Positions 56,453 to 64,000 of a stretch of DNA of 64,000 nucleotides are shown piece by piece. A program made the translations under genes and the position numbers. The notes below the pieces were generated by a model that made no database searches, had not been told where the DNA came from, and was given only the letters and a program-made list of their open reading frames with translations. The DNA comes from Trichosphaerium sp. ATCC 40318 (lineage: Eukaryota > Discosea > Flabellinia > Trichosidae), in contig JALMLS010000179.1 in assembly GCA_038496445.1 (NCBI GenBank), forward strand, positions 372,001 through 436,000, in the 5' to 3' direction. The number at the start of each line of letters is the position of its first letter. Position 1 is the first letter of the stretch.

Positions 56453-59400
56453 ATGCTCGAAAACAACAGACGTACGTTGTTTTTAGGAATTCGAGACCGT
56501 AACAAGCTTTTTATAACAGAGGTGGCGAAACCAAAGCAAAAATTCGGCTCAGTGGTTAAAATAATAGATGATATCGTATTTAACAACCAGAAAAATGATG
56601 TGGACAATTCTCAAGGCGTAACTCCCCAAGAGGATGAGGTATGCACCCAAAAGCTTAGTAGGCGATGTAGGCGCTAATTATCAAAAGCTATTTTACAAAG
56701 TGTGGCGAGAAAATCCAGTCGAAGAACAATTACAAAAGGGCTTGGATGAGTGGCAAAATCATACAAAGGTTCAAGTAACAGTGACTGGGGCAGTTGAAAA
56801 TGACAAAGCACATTTAATAAATACTTTGTTGAAAGCAACCGCACCAACGCAATATGGCGAATCAATGCAAACACAAGCGGATGAAATGGATTGTGGCGAC
56901 AAGGCAAGTGGTTGCTCTTTTTAACGAAAAAAATCTCTACAACTAACGATAATAATGAAACCACGTCTAATTTATGCAATAGCAAGACGATTGGGCGAAA
57001 AATGTAAGAGTACTCCCTAAACGACAAAAAAAGGTTAAAATGTACAGAGCTTCTACACAATACGCTTTCGAATCAACAGACGACGAGAGTTTGGGTAGTT
57101 TTGGAGATCTTAGTGTCGTACAACCTGAGCCACAGCCAGAAACAAAAAAAGCTGGTAGTAGCGAGAGACGCAAGCCAAAGCGTAGTTCGTACCGTAGAGC
57201 TACTGGATACTTGTTTAACCACAAAGGAGAAGAGTTTCAGTTTGATGACACACTTCAGAAAGTCTGGAAGACTTTTGAGCCAGATGGTGACTTTAGGAGC
57301 AAAATTGATTGGGAACGGGAAGACAACGCTAGGTTGTTACTATGTGATAGAGGTACGAGACTATTTTCTGTTAATGGTGCAGCACAAAGTGGTTTTTATT
57401 GTTTCGTCTTTTTTTCACTATTTTTGTCATGTGACGTTTCTTTTTGCTTTTTCGCGTCTTCTTTTCTCAAGCTAACGCGCTTTGTAGATGCTATTGATAT
57501 GTATTCTTACTTGCTACCGCAAGATGGCGCAGAACATGCACCTAAAGCGCAACTACGTTACGGAAAGATACCCGAAGTTATTGTTAGCTTCCCTGAGGAG
57601 GCAGAGTTTCGTTTGGCTCTATGGGAGCTTCATGAAGTGGAAATTGGCACAAAGAAAACTACAACCGCCGCTCATTTACAACTACTCCAGCGCAGGTACG
57701 TCTTCGTGTTTTAATTATACCGAAAAGTTGGTGTTTGGAAATTTCTATTCACAAAAAGAGCGAAGTTTTTGTCGTTAAGATTTTTTTTTGTACTTATTAA
57801 TATTCGCGTCGTAGGTATCGTACAATTCTAAACCTGGTTCCAGAAGCACCTGTACCTCTTAGTGGTATACCTTCACTACAAGATTTACCTATACCTCCTG
57901 CTGTAAAGAAGCTTTGTGGAAAGAGTTTCAGGTTTATGGGAGCCGGCAAATCTTTTGACGAAGATCGTTTATTCGTTCGTGAAAAACTAAAGGAAATAGT
58001 AAGCCATTACGCTTATTTTCCATGCCGTTTGCTCGTTCGAGTACCCTCCGATGTTTTAAAAGGCAACAAGGAGATTATAAATTTATCTGGTACGGCTAAA
58101 AAATTCAAGCGGTTTATTTTACGTTTTTCGGTTATTCTTACGTTACAGCATCGTGATTATGCTCACATATTCTCTTAGGCACTTACAACAATGACCCTTC
58201 TACTGTTAGCGCTATTAGAGACGCGAACTTACTGATGGTCGCCGTACAATCAGGTGTTGGAATTACTCAAGATATTTCGTCACTGCTGAAAAGTGCTGAC
58301 TTTGCACGCTTGGCTGCTACCAAGCCTATGCTTCATGACGCAGTGTTCTTAGATATGGCACAGCGTAAGGAAGACGAAGAAGATGTTGATATGGAAGGTG
58401 TTAACGAAGACAACGCAAGACGAACAGCGGAAAGGATAAAAACACAGTGGGTGTCTCTTGTTAGTGAATCTCTTGATGACAACAATACAAACCAAGGGCA
58501 TAAAAGAAAAGTGTTAGAGAGATCCATGAAAGAAACACGTGTATTACAACCGAAACCAATGATATTTGAAAAGCTCACAAACAGGTAACCTTTTTTTTTT
58601 CCAGCGCAAAAAAAAAAAAGAGTCGTTTTGTATTGTTGTCTAATCTTCATTTATTAGTGGCTTGGATTGGACAAAGATGCAGTCTGGTAGTGGTACTGAA
58701 GATGATACTGATACTGATTCCATGGAATACGATGCTATGAGCGATGTATCAAACAGTTTCGAGCGACTTTCATTGACGAATATTCCATCGTTGTTGTACA
58801 CAATCCCGAACCGTGGTGTTGCCCGCTGTTGTCTCCCACTCAAAGCAGTATCCGAGAAAATTAGACAACCAAGCAGACCTCCACCAAAGATACCTCTTAA
58901 ACCTCTCACAGCAGAACAAGCAGCACAAAAGTTAGAACGAACAAGGCTATCTTTAACACGTCTTGCTGGAAGGATATCAACAGAATTAAAAATGACCCTT
59001 CACGCACTTCAACCTGCCCTAGCCAAGAAGGCTCATCAATCTCTTGGTTTGATAACACACAAAGATGATACTCAACCTCTAAACGCACTCATCGACTACG
59101 CTGTACAGCTTTGCACTAGCAAGATGAGCACTATTACACCTGTTGTTGGTGAGTTTGCTGCTCAAGCCGCAAGAGCAGTTCTTCAACTTAAGTCTATTGC
59201 TGAGAACGGTAAATTGAGCTCCTCAAAGCGTAAGCTATTCTCTACCGAGCTCTCAAGGGCTGAGATGATGGTCCGCACAAGCTTAGATCGTGCTAATGCA
59301 CTCATCATGGTGGACGTTGATAAAGTATCTCGTGTTATTGCTATTTCTGCCAGAAACAACATCGAACTCAAGAGTGTAGAAGGCAACGAATCTGGTACGT

Positions 59401-62400
59401 ACCGCACTGCTACTATTCAGTAATTAATATGTTAACGTACTTTTTAGTTATGGCTGAGACGATCATGTCTACTGTAATGTCTTTGAGTGAGAAGTATCGC
59501 AGTTTGATGGATAGTGCATCTAATATGATTTCATCTTCTCTTGAAGTAATCACACAGTATTCTACGCTTGTCATTCAAGCCTTACAGAGCGGTGAAACGA
59601 AGACATCTAAGCGTAAATGGTAATTATTTAGCGTTAAAGAAAAGCACCCTACTCACTTTTCCCTCAAGGTCTTCTGTAGCTGCAAGCAGTAGGACGTATC
59701 AGTTAACAAGCGAAATGGCTTCCCATGCTTCTGGCGCCTTTGTGCAGCTATCCTCACGTAACAGAGTTAAGCCAACATCGGGCCTTAAACGTATGAGAAG
59801 GGCATTGAAAAGAGCTAGACTTCGATGTATTCCAGTCAAGTCTGATTGTCACGCTCAGTTCAGAGTAATTGCTCATCAAGTATATGGTAATGCTAGTTTA
59901 TATGCTATTGTCCGTATACTTCTTTGTGGTGAGATCTTGGCGAATGCTTCTCAGTATGCTTCTTATCTTCAAGAAGGAGATATTCAAGCCTACGTTAACG
60001 GAATTGCTCATGAGGTATGTTTGTTTTTATTCTTGATTTTGTTGTTCTAACTTTGAGGTTATAGGAAGCTTGTGGTGAAGACTTGACTATGTGTGCTGCT
60101 GCCAATTTTTATAGCAGCGATATTATGGTTTGGTCACCAGATAAAGCTAGACCTACGATCATACAATGTCGTAACTCTGCTCAATCTCCTTCTGCATTAG
60201 TTGTTGTTCGTCTTGGTGATAGTTATGAGTCTGTTTTACCTGAAAAACCTAAACCTCGTGTCACTAGTATGCGTCAGATGGTGGCTGATGGGTATGTAAT
60301 TTCTAATATCTTTTGGTTAAAGCAAGCTGTTAACTTTGTCTTTTCTAGTCTTTCTGAAGGAAAACCAAATAATAGACCTCAAAAGAAACGTCGATTATCT
60401 GCTGAGAATCTATCTCTTGCTGAGGTTTCTGCACTTGGACCACAGACTCTTAGCCAGATTTGTATTAATGTAATATTGGGTAACTTGAATGCATACAGCG
60501 AAGAGTACGTCTTTTGTTGGAAAAGTAGTCTTTTTCTTTTTCCTTCTAAATCTTTGTTTTAGTATGTGGAAGTCTATTCCTCTTCATTTGATGACGTGGA
60601 TGTTCGATACTGCTCAGAGCTGTCGTGTGCTTACAGATGATATGATGGATAAGGTGTTACACCCATGTACACCTAGAGTGACAATAGAAGGACCACTTCC
60701 AAGCCTTACAAACGCTGGGCTTTTTACACTTGCACAAAAATGTAATTCGCTTTCAAGGCTTCAAATCCATAATATGCAACATATTACAGATAAGGGTATT
60801 ATTCAGCTAGTATCGCGTAACCCACATCTTATGTATGTATCCCTCAAAGGATGTACAGCAGTCACTGGTATGGAAACAACAAAGCTTTTTTCTTTCAAAC
60901 GAATCAAGTTTACTTATTTTTCTTTAGGTATGGCGGTTCAAGTTATTGCCAGAAAATGTTCTGGTGTTCGTGCTATAGACCTCAGTGGTTGTATTACAAT
61001 GACTGATATCGCTATACAAGAGATTTGCCTCGCTTGCACTAACCTGACGTGCTTGTTGCTCAACGGCTGTAATCAACTAACAGATGCCGCTTTCAACTAT
61101 TTACACTCGCAGATTTTGGAGCTCTCACTTGCGCAGTGTCATCGTGTTACGGCAAAGACTGTTATGTATATAGCACAGAACTGTACCAACATACAGAAGC
61201 TTTCCTTATCGCATTTGATGCTCACAGACGTGGCTATGGCAATGCTTGCAAAATTAGCTACAAAACTACAAATTTTGGATCTCTCGAGTTCTCGTGGTAT
61301 CACTGATGCTGGCATGCAAGCCATAGTTTACTATGCGCGTAACCTTGTAGAGATAGATATCTCTTCAATGCGTACAATCACACATGGAAGTTTCAGAAAC
61401 CCAATGCAGCAAGATACACCTCAGGTTCGTTCTCTTTTCTCTTTCATCATGTTTTGTATTTTTTTTTAACTTTTTTAATAGGTTGATGGACCAAAACCTT
61501 TACACCGTTTGTCTGTCTTTAAAGCTGCCAGAATACCTGGATTAACTGACCCTGCAATGGTTACGATTGGATTATTAGCAGGTGCTGCGTTGACACGTTT
61601 GACTCTGTCGGCATCTGCTATTACTGATCAGGGCATGCTCAAAGTTTGCGAGACTTGTCCTAACATTGTAGAGCTTGATCTCTCTTTGTCGGCTGCTGTC
61701 AGCGATTTATCTGTTCAAGGACTTGCGAAGCACTGTAAGCAGATCAAATCAGTGTCTTTCTATGGTCTTCCTCGCGTATCAGATGTTGGTATTCAAGATC
61801 TTGCTTCTTCTCTTAAAGGAAAGCTCGAAAAAATCAACTTATGCTGCTGCGATTCTATTTCTTCTAAAAGTATCACTTCACTTACAACTCATTGTAAGTC
61901 TCTTTCGTTCCTTGGACTTGAGGAATGTAGGATAGACGAGAAAGGCGTTAGTGATATTGCTAAGCTTAATAAGCTTACGTTCTTATCATTCGCTCATGTT
62001 GCTGGTGTTACTGATAGTAGTCTTGCTCAGTTGGCTAAAGGTTGTCCTCTTTTGGATGAACTTGTTTTGGCTCATTGTAGTAATATCAGTTGGCCTGTAT
62101 TGTCTTCTTCCTTGAAGAAATGGAAGCTTCTTAAGAAGTTCAATGTTCGTGGTTATCTTGGTATTGATGAAAATTCTGTTATCGAACATGAAGAGATCAC
62201 ACATTTGAATATTTCATGGTAAGGAAGAAAACCTTTTTTGGTTTCTCTTTTTTTTTTCCCTCTTTTCGAGCTTTTTTTTTGATCTCTTGCCACTTTGTGG
62301 TTTTATTGGTTGTTTACTTATTTTCGTTTAGGTGTAAGAAAGCCAATGATACTACAGTTTGTAATGCTATTAATTTATGTCCCAAGTTAGAGTGCCTTAA

Positions 62401-62551
62401 CTTAAGTTGGCTACCTAATATCACCGGAAATTCTATCGTTTCTATTGCTACAAAGTCTTCTATTATTTCATTAAATATACGCGGATGTACTATGATAGGA
62501 AAAGATGCTCTACGATTCCTTTCTACAACACCAATTTTAGTTCAAAGGTAA
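56453..62551 (+). CDS. Dynamin/SLIP-GC-like pseudo-GTPase fused to pseudo-OTU domain and LRR tail (about 1,685 aa)
   Basis: Exons: 56453-56638, 56688-56903, 56983-57352, 57488-57695, 57815-58089, 58179-58584, 58658-59394, 59448-59619, 59669-60014, 60065-60291, 60349-60504, 60563-60867, 60928-61424, 61482-62218, 62332-62551. They sum to 5,058 nt, a multiple of three. Residues about 63-420 carry a dynamin-superfamily GTPase like nuclear GTPase SLIP-GC: VTVTGAVENDKAHLINTLL at the G1 site (GX4DKA for GX4GKS, G96-A103) and IINLSGTYNNDPSTVSAIRD at the G3 site (Asp to Asn, Pro to Ser). Helical and acidic regions follow. Residues about 910-1030 are OTU-like (FRVIAHQVYG, GDIQAYVNGIA) but DGNC reads DCHA (D916-A919) and the HY-x-SV His is Ser1025. 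From about 1100 to the end are many AMN1-type leucine-rich repeats. One intron (56904-56982) is GC-AG. No promoter-sized gap separates the parts. Confidence 0.75.
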
Positions 62552-62868
62552 ACGACAAAAGAAAGAAAGAAAAGGAAAAAAGCTTCGAAAAAACGAAAGT
62601 CTGGTATGGAGATTGAAAAAAAAAACAATTGAAAATACTTGAAAAAAAAAAATAAGCAACGATTTTTTATTTTGTTGCGTAACTTGTACTTGTAATACTA
62701 TAACCAAATAATAATATATTACTCATTTATCAATGTTGACTTGTTTCAAAAAAGCACCTTCAAAAAGTTGGCAACAAGGTTACGTTGTTACATTATGAAA
62801 GTTGTTTTTGGCTATTTTTACATTTAGTTTGGTTGGGTTTTTTTACAAGGTGGTAAGTAGTTAGGGGT
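62552..62868. other. Convergent intergenic region
   Basis: Between the stops of the large plus-strand gene and the small minus-strand gene. A-rich runs (for example 62615-62650) and T-rich tracts; nothing coding. Confidence 0.5.
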
Positions 62869-63138
62869 TTACAACTTCATCGCCAGAGGTATGTGAGCTG
62901 GTGAGCAGAGTTTTAAAGGCGAGCAGTCGAGTTCCAAGTCACCAAAGTCGAGTCTGAACTGAGAGTTTATTTCTTCTTCGCGTTTTGTCTCGTCGATTGT
63001 CGGTATGATCTCTACTCGCTCTGAGAATGTAACTTGGCCATGTATTATCGAGGGTTCGATCACAGATGTTGTTTTGCGTGAGAGGAGGTTGAATGCGCGG
63101 CGTGTAAAGGATTTGAGAGACTTGGTAAATGTAAACAT
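62869..63138 (-). CDS. Small hypothetical protein (89 aa)
   Basis: Single exon, start at 63138 (MFTFTKSLKSFTRRAFNLLS), stop at 62869. A basic, hydroxylated N-terminus resembling a mitochondrial targeting sequence is followed by HGQVTFSERVEIIPTIDETK. The latter contains a VTF pattern similar to PP1-docking motifs (R/K-V-x-F), then a C-terminal LDFGDLELD. No family recognised. Moderately convincing because the frame is intact and isolated between A+T-rich flanks. Confidence 0.45.
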   Translation of the reverse strand: MFTFTKSLKSFTRRAFNLLSRKTTSVIEPSIIHGQVTFSERVEIIPTIDETKREEEINSQFRLDFGDLELDCSPLKLCSPAHIPLAMKL

Positions 63139-63869
63139 CTGATTGCAAGCAAGATTTGTGGTTAGTTCGGTTCAAGAAGTAAGATTATGATGTTTTAAGA
63201 CACTTTGGAGTCTTTAGTTTTGCAAACTGCACAAACTACATTTTTTGCGCACCCTAAAAAACATGTTGTATCGCTTGCGTTTATCGGCGAGTGTGCGTCA
63301 AGAGTGCAAACAAGTCATTTTGTGTTTGTTCTCGGATTCTCAATTTCTCAATAATTTCAGGGTATTTCCGTTATTCTCACAATAATTCTCCGTATCAGAC
63401 CGAGAGTCTGTTTATGGTACAACGTTATTAAAAATGATTCTTTGGTGTGGGAGGTTATTGGGTTTCGTTTCAGAGTAAATTTCAAGGAGATATCAGCTAA
63501 AAAAAGCAATTAAAAGTATATCATTTACTTTATTTGTTTGTATTCGTATTTTTCTTTTTTACGTGACTGTAAAACGAGACTGCAGGTGATGGTAGCGTCG
63601 CCAAAAGCATTTTCATCCATAAAAGTCTGTTGTTGGAACAGACAAAATGTGTACATTTGTATTTTTTCGGGCACTTTTTATTAAACTGCTACAATCCGAT
63701 TTCTCCATCTAGACTAATGGTCAGTAAGCGATACAGGTCTATTCATAAATCAACATGGTTTGTTCAATGCGATTTATACTATTAATGGATGGTTTCGGTG
63801 TAAAGTTAGACTTCAGTGTTTCGTTAAGTCAAAATACTAAAAACAACACAAACGAAACAACTCTTCCAA
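63139..63869. promoter_or_regulatory. Divergent intergenic region
   Basis: Between the small minus-strand gene and the partial gene at the window edge. No coding frame beyond 60 codons with a recognisable product; presumably holds both promoters. Confidence 0.4.
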
Positions 63870-64000
63870 ATGCTTTCTTTCATCAGAACATCTATCATCA
63901 GCGTATTCAAAAGACGTACACGCAATACAAAGGGTAAATCAAAGACTCTTGAGAAGCTTGCTCGTAAACCTCTTAATCTTGGCGCCATTGCGACAGTGCT
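63870..64000 (+). CDS. Partial gene at window end (5' part)
   Basis: ATG at 63870 opens MLSFIRTSIISVFKRRTRNT, then a basic stretch with KTLEKLARKPLNLGAIATVL running off the window in frame. The basic, hydroxylated N-terminus could be an organelle-targeting sequence. Too short to assign. Confidence 0.4.
   Translation, partial: MLSFIRTSIISVFKRRTRNTKGKSKTLEKLARKPLNLGAIATV

Noticed and set aside
57930-57950. GAGKS string in exon 5 of the large gene as a P-loop
   Set aside because: It lacks the upstream Gly of GX4GKS and the preceding beta strand, and it falls far after the aligned G1 position, so it is probably chance.
1-64000. CRISPR arrays, bacterial operons, Shine-Dalgarno sites
   Set aside because: The window is eukaryotic: spliceosomal introns throughout, a tRNA without encoded CCA, and no spaced identical direct repeats.

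Overview
The window reads as nuclear DNA from a fungus, probably an early-diverging, A+T-rich lineage with compact, intron-dense genes. A Zn2Cys6 transcription factor, a fungal Ty3-type retroelement and very short introns (about 40-120 nt, often with GTACGT or GTATGT donors and TTTTAG acceptors) all point that way. Most genes are split into many small exons, so exon chains were built by reading donors and acceptors and testing that the frames join. Where that failed, the entry says so.

Layout. 1-1.5 kb: 3' part of a peroxisomal ABCD transporter. 2.1-3.1 kb: unrecognised membrane protein (minus). 3.3-11.9 kb: an AlkD-type DNA-alkylation-repair gene split by a complete Ty3/gypsy element with a rearranged right junction. 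12-16.5 kb: an A20 zinc-finger mini-protein, a papain-like protein and an unfamiliar helical multi-exon gene. 16.7-21.2 kb: WDR6/Rtt10-like WD40 protein. 21.4-23 kb: divergent Arp2-like actin-related protein (minus). 23.3-30.9 kb: a LINE bounded by an 11-bp target duplication, itself carrying a 1.1-kb GGAATTCC-rich insertion. 31.2-36.6 kb: a membrane protein, a DUF1499 protein, a C2 protein and a deiodinase-like redoxin. 36.9-49.1 kb: LIM/Ala-Lys-Glu helix protein, polytopic membrane gene, tRNA-Asn, Zn2Cys6 factor and Abraxas-like MPN protein. The same stretch holds two MORN-type repeat proteins and a decayed F-box/LRR gene hit by a solo LTR; these last three resemble giant-virus repeat families. 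49.5-56 kb: RNase H2 subunit C, a PH-RhoGAP-SH3 protein and APC8/Cdc23.

56.4-62.6 kb holds the most unusual locus. One 15-exon chain, whose exon lengths sum to exactly 5,058 nt, encodes about 1,685 residues. It joins a dynamin/SLIP-GC-like GTPase domain with damaged nucleotide-binding motifs, an OTU-like domain lacking both catalytic Cys and His, and a long leucine-rich-repeat tail. Overall it looks like an NLR-shaped pseudo-enzyme.

Housekeeping genes (APC8, RNase H2C, WDR6, RhoGAP, tRNA) alternate with accessory and repeat-rich segments. CACGTG sites are conspicuously frequent in promoters and introns throughout.
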